Source: Nodosilinea sp. WJT8-NPBG4
GTDB lineage: Bacteria; Cyanobacteriota; Cyanobacteriia; Phormidesmidales; Phormidesmidaceae
Length of the DNA stretch: 64,000 nt
Direction of reading: 5' to 3'
Assembly: GCA_019359285.1 (NCBI GenBank)
Contig: JAHHHQ010000025.1
Location: forward strand, 224,386-288,385
Shown: in pieces, positions 7,530 through 17,266 of the stretch
Layout: every line of letters starts with the position of its first letter
Numbering within the stretch: position 1 is the stretch's first letter
Translations under genes and position numbers: made by a program
The notes under the pieces: model-generated
Database searches by the model: none
Told to the model about the DNA's origin: nothing
Seen by the model: the letters and a program-made list of their open reading frames with translations, nothing else

Positions 7530-8855
7530 ATGAAAATCTTTCCTGCTTTGTCTTGCCCCATATCCCCCGGTCCATCGCCTCCTATGGAACCCGCCTTCGA
7601 AGACAACGACAGTATTAGCCTGGTGGCCGACATGGCGATCGCCCCTGACTGCAACGTTCGACTATTTGTAGCTAGCGAAACGATTTTTGTTGAGGGCAGC
7701 GCTGCGGATAAAGCCTACATCATTGAGTCGGGCTACGTCGAGATTTTTGTGGGTTCTGGCAACAATTCGATCCAGCTCAATGTGCTGGGGCCAGGGGATA
7801 TTTTTGGGGAAATGGGCATTATTGACGCCTCGCCTCGATCGGCCTCGGCTAAAGCTCTCAGCCCCTGCCGCTGCATTGTGGTATCGGCGGCTCGGGTAGC
7901 TGAGCGCATTGAGTCGTCGTCGCCTATGGTGCGGCTGTTTATCTCTATGTCGCTGCACCGTAACCGAGCCTACAACACGTACATCAAGACTCTGGCAAAC
8001 CCTCACATGGGTCTGCCCAGCCCCGCCATAACTGAGAAAGCCTACGCTAGAAGTCAGCAACACCAGCAAATTTTAGAGGACATTAAGCTAGAGTCTGACC
8101 TGCAAAATGCCGCCCACAACGATGAGCTATCGCTGGTCTATCAGCCTCTTTTGAACCTCACCACAGAAACCATTGTGGGCTTTGAATCGCTGCTGCGGTG
8201 GCAGTGCCCCCAGCGTGGCTCTGTGACTCCCCAACGGTTTATTAGCTTAGCTGAAGAAACCTCGCTAATTTTGCCTATGGGTGACTGGATCTTAGACCAC
8301 TCCTGTGCCGATCTACGCCATTTTCAGAAGCACTTAGAAAGCCGAGGGCAGAGCCACGCTGACTTTTTTATTAGCATCAATATTTCGGTGCGTCAGTTCC
8401 AGCAGCCTGACTTTTTTGAGCGATTAATTGACTGCACTCAGCGCCATGGTGTAGACGCCCAGCAGATTAAGCTAGAGGTGACGGAGCGGATATTTTTAAA
8501 TGAGGCTGAGGCCATTGACTCCATAGGCAAGTGCCGCGCCGCCGGATTTGAGGTTTCCCTCGACGACTTTGGCACCGGCTACTCTAGTCTCAACTACTTA
8601 GAGCGCTGCGAGATCGACTGTTTGAAAATTGACCAGTCGTTTATTCAAAAGTTGTGCAGCAGCGATCGCGCCAAAATTTTAGTCGGCTCGATTATTGATA
8701 TCGCCCGTCAGCTGGGTCTGCCTACCGTGGCTGAGGGAATTGAAACCCCTGCCCAGATGGCGGCCCTAAAATCAATGGGCTGCGACATTGGCCAGGGTTT
8801 CCTATTCAGCCGGCCCCTGCCGCTGATTGAGGCCCTGGCTTTGCTAGATCGGTAA
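7530..8855 (+). CDS. Cyclic-nucleotide-binding domain fused to EAL c-di-GMP phosphodiesterase
   Basis: From the ATG at 7530 the product is 441 residues. Residues about 45-150 form a cNMP-binding (CRP-like) domain: FVEGSAADKAYIIESGYVEIF, then GPGDIFGEMGIID with the phosphate-cassette glycines. Residues about 185-440 form an EAL domain. The signature Glu is in FESLLRW, followed by LEVTER, DDFGTGYSS, CLKIDQSF and EGIET, so the metal and catalytic residues look complete and c-di-GMP hydrolysis is expected. No GGDEF or HTH domain is present. ATG at 7584 (MEPAFEDND) is an alternative start. Cyclic-nucleotide control of c-di-GMP breakdown is the inferred role. Confidence 0.88.
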   Translation: MKIFPALSCPISPGPSPPMEPAFEDNDSISLVADMAIAPDCNVRLFVASETIFVEGSAADKAYIIESGYVEIFVGSGNNSIQLNVLGPGDIFGEMGIIDASPRSASAKALSPCRCIVVSAARVAERIESSSPMVRLFISMSLHRNRAYNTYIKTLANPHMGLPSPAITEKAYARSQQHQQILEDIKLESDLQNAAHNDELSLVYQPLLNLTTETIVGFESLLRWQCPQRGSVTPQRFISLAEETSLILPMGDWILDHSCADLRHFQKHLESRGQSHADFFISINISVRQFQQPDFFERLIDCTQRHGVDAQQIKLEVTERIFLNEAEAIDSIGKCRAAGFEVSLDDFGTGYSSLNYLERCEIDCLKIDQSFIQKLCSSDRAKILVGSIIDIARQLGLPTVAEGIETPAQMAALKSMGCDIGQGFLFSRPLPLIEALALLDR

Positions 8856-8872
8856 GCTTGATCGAGAACTCG

Positions 8873-9391
8873 CTAGCTGTTGCTGTAGCGCGATCGCACT
8901 GTTGCCAACGCTATCTGTCGAGTCGGCAGCACGCCCTTCTGGGCCAGGTAATCTTGCAGTTGCTGGGGCCTCATTTTGCATAAATCTTTGGCCAATTCTT
9001 GCACCTGCAATCGACCGCTCACCCCCGCTAAACAGTTGCGCAATGTGCCTAAAATCTGTGGCTCGGCCACTAGCACCAGAGTGTTGAGATCGTGAGCATT
9101 AATCAACGCTTCCATCTGTGCTCCAATGGCCTGGGCAAAGCGGCGCTCAAATTCAACTAGGTAGTTGCCTCGGCGATCGTCGTAGCTGTGGCCACGGCTG
9201 CCGCTGCCCCGGTTGCGGCTGGCTTTAGCGTTGGCCCCTAAGTCTTGACTGGGCATTTCTACTACCGGATTCAGCAGTTGGCAGCGTTCAATCAGATCGG
9301 GGCCAGATTCTAGCTCTGGCACTGCCACGGGCTCTAGGGTCAAAAACTTAGCTTTGGCACCATCTACTACAGCCACAAGGAATCGAGTCAT
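8873..9391 (-). CDS. Host-attachment family protein
   Basis: A 172-residue protein with the layout of the 'protein required for attachment to host cells' family, which has an eRF1-like fold. The N-terminus is RFLVAVVDGAKAKFLTLEP, the middle has SYDDRRGNYLVEFERRFAQAIGAQM, and the C-terminal half contains LVLVAEPQILGTLRNCL and VQELAKDLCKM. In most bacteria its biochemical role is unknown despite the name. The ATG at 9391 is preceded by GGGAG. It is convergent with the EAL gene. Confidence 0.75.
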   Translation of the reverse strand: MTRFLVAVVDGAKAKFLTLEPVAVPELESGPDLIERCQLLNPVVEMPSQDLGANAKASRNRGSGSRGHSYDDRRGNYLVEFERRFAQAIGAQMEALINAHDLNTLVLVAEPQILGTLRNCLAGVSGRLQVQELAKDLCKMRPQQLQDYLAQKGVLPTRQIALATVRSRYSNS

Positions 9392-9868
9392 AAAAATCTC
9401 CCGTTGCTAGATTTGGTGGTGATCCTAACAAGTTAAGAAGGAGCTATGGGGCGCAAAGGTAAAGGTTAATTTCTTTTCAATAATGGTTAGGGAATTCTGA
9501 TGATTTGAAGGTATTTCTGCTATCGTCAATGCCGTTTAGCGTTGATTTAAGTAGTGTTTAATGAATGAATATGAAGGCTATTCATAAAGATTGCCTATCG
9601 CTTATCAATAGAGTTCGATCGCAAGGCTAATTTCCCCAATGGTCAGGTCTCATAGCTCGGAGAAAAATAGGATCTGACCGTCGCCACGAAGGTTAAAACG
9701 TTTTCATCGGTAACCCATAGGCGATGGCTATACGCTAGCTCGCCGCTCCAGCCTCTGCTAAGGCAATTAGTACTGTCCTAGCGAACTAGTCAGCGCTGTG
9801 TTTAATTCACCCAAACCATGCGGTTGCAGGCAAGCGGCTTTAGATTTGAAGCATTAAATCAGCAAGCT
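9392..9868. other. Intergenic region, nothing recognised
   Basis: About 480 bases of lower GC than the flanks, between the host-attachment gene and the end of the PhoH-like gene. No open frame of protein-like composition, strong terminator or tRNA was found. A tiny frame (MGRKGKG) at 9446 follows AAGGAG too closely to be persuasive. A small RNA is possible but not supported. Confidence 0.3.
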
Positions 9869-11194
9869 CTACAGCAGCATCGCTGCCCGCTCGGCCAGGC
9901 CCGATCGCTCCCCTTTGTTGAGCGTTATGTGCCCAGCTAAGGCTTCGTCCTTAAAACGCTCGACGACGTAGGTCAGGCCGTTGCTAGAGGCGTCAACGTA
10001 GGGGTTGTCGATCTGGTCGGGATCGCCAGTGAGAACGATTTTGGTGCCTTCCCCAGCGCGGGTGAGAATGGTTTTAACCTCATGGGGGGTGAGGTTTTGG
10101 GCTTCATCCACAATTAGGAACTGCTTGGGAATCGATCGCCCCCGAATGTAGGTCAGCGCCTCAATCTGCAATAGCCCCTGGTCGATCATTTCTTCGTGGC
10201 CGCGGCGCCAGTGTTCGGGGCGGCCACGCATATCCTGGGTGCCAAAAATCAGGTCGAAGTTGTCGTAAAGCGGCTGCATCCAGGGGTTGAGCTTTTCGCG
10301 CATGTCGCCGGGCAGGTAGCCAATATCGCGACCCAGGGGCACGATGGGGCGAGCGATCAGCAGGCGCGAATAGAGGCGCTCATCGGCGACTTTTTGCACC
10401 CCAGCGGCGATCGCCAACAGCGTTTTCCCTGTGCCCGCCTTGCCCACCAGGGTCACCATCGCGATCGAGTCTTGCAGCAGCAGCTCAAAGGCAAACCGCT
10501 GCTCACGGTTGCGGGGCAACACCCGCGATACCCCAGCGTGGGGCAGCTTGCTGAGAGGCACCAGCTTGCCGCTGCTGCCCTGCACCATGGCCAGCGCCGT
10601 GTGGTTTGGGTTCGTCTCATCGACTAGGGTGACTGCCTGGTTGGGGTGTAGGGGCACATCGAGCTTCAAGTGGCCGTTGCCAAAGAGCTGGCTCATGGCC
10701 TCGGCAGAGGTCATCACCTCCAGAGTGCCGGTGTAGAGGTCGTCGTAGTCAATTTTGTCGGTTTCGTAGTCTTCGGCTACCAGCCCGACGGCATTAGCTT
10801 TGATGCGCAGGTTGGTGTCTTTGCTGACCAGCACCACGGGCATGTCGTGGTGGTGCTTATACTCCATCGCCACGGCGAGAATAGCATTGTCGCCCTGGTC
10901 GCCCTCCAGCTCGGCGGGCAACTGCCGCAGGGTGTCGCGGTGGCACAGGGCCACTTTGAGGGTGCCGCCCTTTTCTAGCGGAATGCCCTGGACCAGCGAT
11001 CCCTGCTGGCGCAGCTCATCTAGAGTGCGCGATACGTAGCGAGCGTTGCGGCCGGTGTCGGCGGTGCCTTTTTTGAAGCGATCGAGCTCTTCGATAATGG
11101 TGATGGGTAACACCACATCGTTGTCCTCAAACCTGAACATTGCCATCGGATCGTGAAGCAATACGTTGGTATCGAGGACGAAAACTTTTTTCAT
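9869..11194 (-). CDS. PIN domain-PhoH ATPase (YlaK/PhoH2 family)
   Basis: A 441-residue fusion of an N-terminal PIN nuclease domain and a C-terminal PhoH P-loop ATPase. PIN acidic positions are visible at LDTNVLLHD (Asp8), IIEELDRF, GDNAIL (Asp102) and SKDTNLR (Asp126). The ATPase has Walker A GKAGTGKT (251-258) and Walker B FLIVDEAQNL, followed by TGDPDQID. PhoH2 proteins have RNA unwinding and cleavage activity in other bacteria; here the cellular target is unknown. Length and domain order match the family. Confidence 0.9.
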   Translation of the reverse strand: MKKVFVLDTNVLLHDPMAMFRFEDNDVVLPITIIEELDRFKKGTADTGRNARYVSRTLDELRQQGSLVQGIPLEKGGTLKVALCHRDTLRQLPAELEGDQGDNAILAVAMEYKHHHDMPVVLVSKDTNLRIKANAVGLVAEDYETDKIDYDDLYTGTLEVMTSAEAMSQLFGNGHLKLDVPLHPNQAVTLVDETNPNHTALAMVQGSSGKLVPLSKLPHAGVSRVLPRNREQRFAFELLLQDSIAMVTLVGKAGTGKTLLAIAAGVQKVADERLYSRLLIARPIVPLGRDIGYLPGDMREKLNPWMQPLYDNFDLIFGTQDMRGRPEHWRRGHEEMIDQGLLQIEALTYIRGRSIPKQFLIVDEAQNLTPHEVKTILTRAGEGTKIVLTGDPDQIDNPYVDASSNGLTYVVERFKDEALAGHITLNKGERSGLAERAAMLL

Positions 11195-11552
11195 AGAGGA
11201 GGAATAGTTGAGACGGTACGCCTAACCCAGACCTTGAGGATGCAGGATATGCAGCGTCAGTCTCTCGGTAAGGCTGTTTTCAGGAACGGTGGGCAGATGC
11301 CATTTCCCTTGCAGTGCAACAATTCTGGGTGAGTTAGGGGCAATGGTCAAAGACAGGCCAGAGGCCAACGCCCACGCCAATCTTAGAACGGCTGCTTAGA
11401 CACTGTAGCGGATTTCTTTACCATTCCCGATAGGCACCAACCGGTAATTGAGCAGTAAACAGTTCCGGCTGCACCTGTCAGGTAATGGAAGGGCTGCCCG
11501 TCCTCGTTTACTATGGCCTATGAGCCCTCCCCAGTCACCGTTGGAGCCCCCC
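11195..11552. other. Divergent intergenic region phoH-like / proS
   Basis: Holds the promoters for the PhoH-like gene (leftward) and proS (rightward). The proS frame stays open back to a TTG at 11448, but the upstream residues are not synthetase-like. No clear regulatory motif or hairpin with a T run was recognised. Confidence 0.3.
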
Positions 11553-13367
11553 ATGCGTCTATCCCAAATGCTGTTTGTCACCCTACGAGAAGATCCGGCA
11601 GAGGCCGAGATTCCTAGCCACAAACTGCTGCTGCGGGCGGGGTACATGCGTCGTGTTGCCAGCGGAGTCTATGCCTATCTGCCCCTGCTGTGGCGGGTGC
11701 TCAACAAGATTTCAGATATCGTGCGCGACGAGATGAATGTCACGGGCGCGCAGGAATGCCTGCTGCCCCAGCTGCAACCGGCTGAACTCTGGCGCGAGTC
11801 GGGCCGGTGGGATACTTACACTAAGGCGGAGGGCATTATGTTCTCGCTGATCGATCGCCGCCAGCAGGAGGTCGGCCTTGGCCCTACCCACGAGGAGGTG
11901 ATCACCGCCGTCGCTCGCGACATGGTGCGCTCTTACCGGCAGCTGCCCCTGCACCTCTATCAGATTCAGACCAAGTTTCGCGATGAGATTCGGCCTCGCT
12001 TTGGCCTCATGCGCGGGCGCGAATTCATTATGAAGGACGGCTACTCGTTTCACACCAGCGAGAGCAGCCTGAAGGAAACCTATCAGGAGATGTACCAGGC
12101 TTACAGCAACATTTTGCGCCGCTGCGGGCTGGAGTTTCGGGCAGTGGATGCGGATTCTGGCGCGATCGGTGGGTCGGGCTCCACTGAGTTCATGGTGCTG
12201 GCTGAGGCAGGCGAAGACGAGGTGCTCTACACCGAAGACGGGAAGTATGCCGCCAACGTTGAAAAGGCCGTGTCGCGCCCGGTGGAGGCGGTGCCCTCTA
12301 CCTTTACTAAATTTGAGAAGCTGGAAACCCCCAACACGCCCACGATTGAATCGCTGGCAAAGTTTCTCAAGTGCTCGCCCACCCAGATCGTTAAGAACGT
12401 GCTGTATCAGGCGACATTCGACAACGGCCGGGTGGTGCTGGTGCTGGTCAGCCTGCGCGGCGACCAGGATGTCAACGACGTGAAGCTGACCAACGAGCTG
12501 ACTAAGCTGGCCGCCGACTACGGTGGTGCTGCCGTGATCTCCCTAGGGGTGCCCGACGAAGACGCCCAGCGCCAGTGGGCCGCCCAACCGCTGCCCCTGG
12601 GTTATATGGCCCCTGATTTGGGCGATGACTATATTAATGGCGGCAAAGAGGTGGAGCCCAAGTTTCTGCGCCTAGTCGATTGCACCGCCACCGACCTCGA
12701 AAACTTCGTCACCGGCTCCAACGAGGCGGGCTACCACGTGGTGGGCGGCAACTGGGGCAAGGAATTTACCCTGCCCAAAAAGGTGGTGGATGTGCGCAAG
12801 GCGGTGGCTGGCGATCGCGCCCTGCATGACCCCAGTCAAACCCTGCAAACCGCGCGGGGTATTGAGATTGGCCATATCTTTCAGCTAGGTACTAAATACT
12901 CCCAGGCGCTGGGGGCCACTTTCACCGACGAAAACGGGGCTGAGCTGCCCCTGGTGATGGGCTGCTACGGAGTTGGTGTGTCGCGCCTGGCCCAGGCAGC
13001 AGTGGAGCAGTCCTACGATAAAAACGGCATTGTCTGGCCGGTGGCGATCGCGCCCTACCAGGCGATCGTGGTGATTCCCAACATGGGCGATGATTTGCAG
13101 GTCGAAGCCGCCAAGGCGATCTACAAAGAGCTGCTGGCAGTAGGGGTCGAGGCCCTGCTCGACGATCGCGACGAGCGAGCCGGGGTCAAGTTCAAAGACG
13201 CTGATCTAATTGGCATTCCCTACCGCGTTGTCACCGGGCGAGCTCTGAGGGATGGCAAAGTAGAGGTGGTCGATCGGGCCACGGGCATTGTGCAGGAGGT
13301 GGCCTTGGCCGAGGTCGTTCCCTTGATCAAAGGCTGGATTGTCGATGAACTGCTGGCCAGCCGCTAG
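11553..13367 (+). CDS. proS: Prolyl-tRNA synthetase, bacterial type with editing insertion
   Basis: Charges tRNA-Pro with proline. From ATG 11553 the product is 604 residues and opens with the classic [15 protein letters not shown]. Class II motif 1 lies around [17 protein letters not shown], motif 2 in [21 protein letters not shown], and motif 3 in [14 protein letters not shown]. An INS editing domain of the YbaK type, which removes mischarged Ala-tRNA-Pro, occupies about 230-400. The C-terminus holds the anticodon-binding domain ([27 protein letters not shown]). The ATG at 11520 and TTG at 11448 are in frame but add sequence not typical of the family. Confidence 0.96.
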   Translation: MRLSQMLFVTLREDPAEAEIPSHKLLLRAGYMRRVASGVYAYLPLLWRVLNKISDIVRDEMNVTGAQECLLPQLQPAELWRESGRWDTYTKAEGIMFSLIDRRQQEVGLGPTHEEVITAVARDMVRSYRQLPLHLYQIQTKFRDEIRPRFGLMRGREFIMKDGYSFHTSESSLKETYQEMYQAYSNILRRCGLEFRAVDADSGAIGGSGSTEFMVLAEAGEDEVLYTEDGKYAANVEKAVSRPVEAVPSTFTKFEKLETPNTPTIESLAKFLKCSPTQIVKNVLYQATFDNGRVVLVLVSLRGDQDVNDVKLTNELTKLAADYGGAAVISLGVPDEDAQRQWAAQPLPLGYMAPDLGDDYINGGKEVEPKFLRLVDCTATDLENFVTGSNEAGYHVVGGNWGKEFTLPKKVVDVRKAVAGDRALHDPSQTLQTARGIEIGHIFQLGTKYSQALGATFTDENGAELPLVMGCYGVGVSRLAQAAVEQSYDKNGIVWPVAIAPYQAIVVIPNMGDDLQVEAAKAIYKELLAVGVEALLDDRDERAGVKFKDADLIGIPYRVVTGRALRDGKVEVVDRATGIVQEVALAEVVPLIKGWIVDELLASR

Positions 13368-13399
13368 GGCCAGCCCCCACTTACTCCCCAGGAGGAACC

Positions 13400-14236
13400 A
13401 TGGAACTGATCACCATTCTTCTCTCGGCCCTGCTGGGGGTAGCGGGTAGCGGCGGCGTAGTGGTTGACACCCTGGCCGAGGCCGCCCTGCGCAACCAGCT
13501 TGCCGAGGCCGAGACGTTGCAGGTGCGCATTGACAATGTGCCCAACTATCAGCTGGCCAGCGGCCGCATTGAGCACACTTGGATTGCCGCTCGGGGGGTC
13601 GAAACCCGTCAGCTGCCTGGCCTCCGCATCGACTCTATAGATATCGAAACCGACGCTGTAGATGTGGATCTTGGCCGTTTGCAGCAGGGGGCACTGGTGC
13701 TCGATGAACCAGCCCAGACCGCCCTGCGCCTGTGTCTCAACGACGACGATCTCAATGCGTTTTTGCAGTCGTCCCTGGCGCAGGGCTGGCTCGACACCCT
13801 AGAATTTACTCTGCCTGGGGCAGCAGGCCAGCGAGAGAAAAACCGTTATGGCCTGGCCAACCCATCGCTGGAGTTTCTAGAGGGCGATCGCTTTCGCGTT
13901 GTGGTCGACCTGCAAGACCGGGTGACCCAGGAGAATATTGCGATCGTGGTCGAGCTAGGACTGGACATCCTCAACGGCCATCGGTTTGCTCTGGTTGACC
14001 CCACCATTACCGTCGACGGTGAGGACACCCCACCCCAGCTACTCGAAGCGTTTGTGCAGGGCGCTCAAGAGCGCCTTACCTTGCGGCGGCTAGAGGCATT
14101 GGGCGTGGTAGCCCGCGTCATCGACTTTAAAGTCCGAGACAATGAGCTAGATGTTGCCATCTTTGCCAAAATAGAGCCAACCTCCCCGCTCTTAACTCGG
14201 CAGACAGCTCAAGAAGCTGTCCCACCCCCACCCTAG
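13400..14236 (+). CDS. DUF2993 (LmeA-like) lipid-binding protein
   Basis: A 278-residue protein of the cyanobacterial DUF2993 family, related to the LmeA phospholipid-binding proteins. Features are an N-terminal hydrophobic segment, LAEAETLQVRIDNVPNYQL, a run of amphipathic beta strands (IDSIDIETDAVDVDL), and the later LNDDDLNAFLQSSLAQ and FKVRDNELDVAIFAK. It probably acts at the cell envelope. A near-ideal AGGAGG precedes the ATG. It starts 32 bases after proS and is likely cotranscribed with it. Confidence 0.8.
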   Translation: MELITILLSALLGVAGSGGVVVDTLAEAALRNQLAEAETLQVRIDNVPNYQLASGRIEHTWIAARGVETRQLPGLRIDSIDIETDAVDVDLGRLQQGALVLDEPAQTALRLCLNDDDLNAFLQSSLAQGWLDTLEFTLPGAAGQREKNRYGLANPSLEFLEGDRFRVVVDLQDRVTQENIAIVVELGLDILNGHRFALVDPTITVDGEDTPPQLLEAFVQGAQERLTLRRLEALGVVARVIDFKVRDNELDVAIFAKIEPTSPLLTRQTAQEAVPPPP

Positions 14237-14288
14237 AGAAAGTTGGACTACCCTAGGCTAAAGTTGTGACCCCATTTGGACCCCCACC

Positions 14289-14981
14289 ATGGATCTCAAA
14301 AGCAAGCTAAGGCGTGTTCCCCTCGGCGTTTTGGCCGGATTAACCACTCTGGTAGTGGCCTCGGGTGGGTCTGTGGCGTGGTTTACCTGGCGTGCCATCA
14401 ACCCCACGCCTCCGGTGGCAGAGTTTCCTAGCCTCGACATTGACCCCGACCCCATCATGACCGTGCCGGAGGTCACCACTCCTGCCGCGCCGCCCAAGGT
14501 CGAAGACACCCCCCCAAAAGACCCAGTTAGCCAGCCTGCCCCGGCAGAAATTACTGGCCAGGTCTACTGGCTAAAGGACGAGGGTACAGGCTTTGCGCTG
14601 GTGCCCCAGCCCATTACTATCACGGCTGATGCCTCCCCCTCGGAGAAAGTCACCGCCGCATTTAGCGACCTACTCTCTAAGTCGGGCGACCCGAGCCAGC
14701 AAGCGTTCACTACAATTCCCGAACAGACTCAGCTAATTGAGGCTTCCGTAGAGGCAGACGGGGTCCATGTCGATCTGTCGAGCAACTTTGAGGCCGGCGG
14801 TGGCAGCGCAGCAATGATGGGCCGCCTAGGCCAGGTGATCTACACCGCCACTGCCTTTGACCCCACTGCCCCAGTGTGGATTTCGGTGGATGGCAAGCCC
14901 TTGACAATGATAGGGGGCGAGGGCTTGGAGGTCAGTCAGCCTATGACCCGCAGCGATTTTGACGAAGGGTTTGGACTATAG
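14289..14981 (+). CDS. GerMN (sporulation/spore germination-type) domain protein
   Basis: A 230-residue membrane-anchored protein: basic N-terminus, one hydrophobic span (about 12-30), a Pro-rich linker (35-90), then a GerMN domain (about 100-225) recognisable by VYWLKDEGTGFALVPQPI, AFSDLLSKSG, VHVDLSSNFEAGGGSAAM and the ending WISVDGKPL. GerMN domains occur in envelope proteins well outside sporulating bacteria; their role in cyanobacteria is not established. It follows the DUF2993 gene by about 50 bases, which suggests a shared envelope function. Confidence 0.8.
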   Translation: MDLKSKLRRVPLGVLAGLTTLVVASGGSVAWFTWRAINPTPPVAEFPSLDIDPDPIMTVPEVTTPAAPPKVEDTPPKDPVSQPAPAEITGQVYWLKDEGTGFALVPQPITITADASPSEKVTAAFSDLLSKSGDPSQQAFTTIPEQTQLIEASVEADGVHVDLSSNFEAGGGSAAMMGRLGQVIYTATAFDPTAPVWISVDGKPLTMIGGEGLEVSQPMTRSDFDEGFGL

Positions 14982-15113
14982 AAGAGTTCTAAAGCTTTCG
15001 CCTCGGCCTAGCTGCCGGAATCGTGACAGTGGCAGAGCGTAACCGAAGCTAAAGTGCTCACCTATTGCGGAACGGTCTACAATAAGTACCCATGTTCCAC
15101 CCTAGAGCACTCT

Positions 15114-15743
15114 ATGGATCTGTTCTCTACGGCCCTACCCCCCTGCCGCATTGGCAAAGTGGTGAAGTCTAATTCCCACTGCGACTACGTGGTGCAAGTT
15201 GACGACGCCCAGGATGTCTGTTCGCCACCAACGCCGGAAGACTGCGGCTTTGGCCAGTTTGTCAGCTTTGACAACGATCGCCACTGGGCCGTGGGGCTGG
15301 TATACAACTCGCAACTGTTCAACCCGCTCTTTTTTAACAGTGGGCCACGGCTTTCTAGTGAGCCTGATCCTTTATTTACCCCCGATCTGGTGCAAGAGAC
15401 TCGCACCCTGCTGGGAGTGGTGCTTGTAGGCACCTTGGAGGGCGAGAGCAACCAGCGCTATGGGAAACACGGCATTCCTCGGGTGGTGGTGCCCGCCAAT
15501 ACACCCGTCTATGGCCTGACGCCAGAGCAGGTGCACTGCTTCCACTGCAACGAAGATGGGCAGACGCAGTTTAGCTACTACAGCCATTTGCTCAGGTCGG
15601 GAGGCGTGTTTGCCGCTCAGCTGGCCCAGCAGGTACTGGCTGAGCTAGTTGACAGTGGTCTGTTCACCGGGGCCGATCAAAAAGCGCTGATGGTGCTGGG
15701 TAAAGAGCTGAGCTGGAAGAATACCCTGGGGGCGATTCGATAA
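15114..15743 (+). CDS. Conserved cyanobacterial HAS-barrel-like protein
   Basis: From the ATG at 15114 the product is 209 residues. The N-terminal part (RIGKVVKSNSHCDYVVQV, then FGQFVSFDNDRHWAVGLVYNSQLFNP) resembles the HAS-barrel found at the start of some P-loop ATPases. No ATPase domain follows, and the C-terminal half is helical (LLRSGGVFAAQLAQQVLAEL). Such stand-alone proteins are conserved in cyanobacteria without a known function. An in-frame TTG/ATG extension to 15054 exists but includes typical promoter-like sequence. Confidence 0.55.
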   Translation: MDLFSTALPPCRIGKVVKSNSHCDYVVQVDDAQDVCSPPTPEDCGFGQFVSFDNDRHWAVGLVYNSQLFNPLFFNSGPRLSSEPDPLFTPDLVQETRTLLGVVLVGTLEGESNQRYGKHGIPRVVVPANTPVYGLTPEQVHCFHCNEDGQTQFSYYSHLLRSGGVFAAQLAQQVLAELVDSGLFTGADQKALMVLGKELSWKNTLGAIR

Positions 15744-15761
15744 CCACGGGTACGGCAAGCT

Positions 15762-16556
15762 CTATGGCAGGGTAGCTAGGCACAGCAGCAGGGTTTCAGT
15801 CCATTCGACCGTGGCTCCGTAGGTGTCGCCAGTGTGCCCCCCTAGACGACGATTTAGCCAGGCTCCTATAAGAAGAGAGAAGACCAGTCCCCCCGCCAGG
15901 CTGATACCGTTAAGCAAAATTTGATTGGGCTGTCTCCAGATCCAAAGACCATGTATTCCCAGGGCTAGCGCTAGCCCTAGCAGCCAGTCTTGGGGCGATC
16001 GCAAATGCTCCCGATGCAGTGCTCCCTTGCCTTCGGCGCGCAGGTAGGGGTAGCGGGCAATCGCTACTACCTGGCCCCAGCGACCCCACACCATCGCCGC
16101 CACCAATACCCAGCCGCGCCCGGTAGCTAGCTCAGCCAGGGCCAGGGTTTTGAGGCCGAGAATGGCGAGCGCTGCCATCACGCCAAAGGCTCCGCTGTGG
16201 CTGTCGGCCATTACCGTCAGCCGTTGCTGAGGGTCCATCACCGCCAGGCCATCGGCAGTATCCATCGCGCCATCGAGGTGCAGGCCGCCAGTTACCCACA
16301 CCCCCAGCCCAATAACTAAGGCGCTGCGGGTTAGCGTCAGCATACCTAGCTGAGCCAGGGCCAAATCGGTTGCGACTAAACCGAGTCCTATGCCCAAGCC
16401 CACCACCGGAGCTAACGGGGCAATACCCTCAAAGCGAGGCTCCCAGCCCGGCGGCAAAGGCAGCTTTGTGTAGAACAAGATGGATCCTCCCAACCGGGCA
16501 AACCAGCCGGGGCGAGGGGAGGTTTCACCGGGTCGCGCGGGGGGCAATGGGGTCAC
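15762..16556 (-). CDS. cobS: Adenosylcobinamide-GDP ribazoletransferase (cobalamin synthase)
   Basis: Joins adenosylcobinamide-GDP with alpha-ribazole in the last stage of cobalamin (or pseudocobalamin) synthesis, in the membrane. The 264-residue protein has about six hydrophobic segments and the family motifs LGGSILFYTKLPLP near the N-terminus, GGLHLDGAMDTADGL, and MADSHSGAFGVMA, whose acidic residues hold the divalent metal. The start is a GTG at 16556, preceded by AGAGGTGG. No cobalamin riboswitch elements were seen upstream. Another corrin gene, cbiD, lies 37 kb away. Confidence 0.92.
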   Translation of the reverse strand: MTPLPPARPGETSPRPGWFARLGGSILFYTKLPLPPGWEPRFEGIAPLAPVVGLGIGLGLVATDLALAQLGMLTLTRSALVIGLGVWVTGGLHLDGAMDTADGLAVMDPQQRLTVMADSHSGAFGVMAALAILGLKTLALAELATGRGWVLVAAMVWGRWGQVVAIARYPYLRAEGKGALHREHLRSPQDWLLGLALALGIHGLWIWRQPNQILLNGISLAGGLVFSLLIGAWLNRRLGGHTGDTYGATVEWTETLLLCLATLP

Positions 16557-16789
16557 GGATCCACCTCTGCGCTGTAGAAAAACATTTCGGCAAAATTACG
16601 GAGACTTTAGCATTCTGGCGGAATGCTTAGCTGTTGGACCTTTGGCAGAATTATCTCAGGGTTTTCCACAGAGCTAAGCGATCGCCGGGCAGATCATTCC
16701 CAGCGATATCGAGTATCGTGGATATAGACCCACAGGAGCGATCGCCACGGGCCTTGCTCCACCCGCAAACGTAGCGTGGTTAAAAACCC

Positions 16790-17245
16790 ATGAATCACGA
16801 GCGTGCTAGTAATTTAAGCATCCCCGCTCCTTGTTTAATCGATAGCGGGGTCGTTGTCAACAAAAACGACATGCTCAGGCTACTGCAAGACCTGGGACAG
16901 GTGCAGTACCGCCACTTTCAAGACGGCATTACGCTCTCCGAGGGCCAAGGACTGGTCATGGAAGTGTTCGCCGACGGGCAGCAGGCTACGCTCGTGGCCA
17001 ATCATACACTCTATATCAACGTTTACAGCTTCGATTGCTTAGAAATTGGCAAAACTGATGCCGATGGCAACCATTTTGACCTGGTGCAAGACAACCGACG
17101 ACTGCGCCTGATCCCGCTGTCAGACCCGATGCACGAGCACATTACGCGATCGGTTAACACCGCCGCCTTTGAGGCCATGGTCGCTGACGCCCTCTCCGCC
17201 AGCTGGGACGCTTGCCTTGACGACGATCGCAACTTCCTTGAGTAG
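16790..17245 (+). CDS. Conserved hypothetical protein, 151 residues
   Basis: Acidic soluble protein without signal peptide or membrane segment. Recognisable stretches are MLRLLQDLGQVQYRHFQDGI, LVMEVFADGQQATLVANHTLYINV, and LRLIPLSDP near the C-terminus. I do not recognise the family. Composition and codon use match the neighbours, so it looks like a real gene. A start at Met28 (16871) would remove a non-conserved-looking N-terminus. It is convergent with the hicB gene. Confidence 0.5.
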   Translation: MNHERASNLSIPAPCLIDSGVVVNKNDMLRLLQDLGQVQYRHFQDGITLSEGQGLVMEVFADGQQATLVANHTLYINVYSFDCLEIGKTDADGNHFDLVQDNRRLRLIPLSDPMHEHITRSVNTAAFEAMVADALSASWDACLDDDRNFLE

Positions 17246-17266
17246 AGTTAGCCTAGCCTTAGTCAA

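Noticed and set aside
9438..9469. Seven-residue leader peptide MGRKGKG
   Set aside because: The AAGGAG stands only two or three bases before the ATG and no attenuator or target gene follows on that strand.
16557..16789. Cobalamin riboswitch in front of cobS
   Set aside because: None of the conserved B12-box or receptor-loop sequences is visible in the leader on the minus strand.
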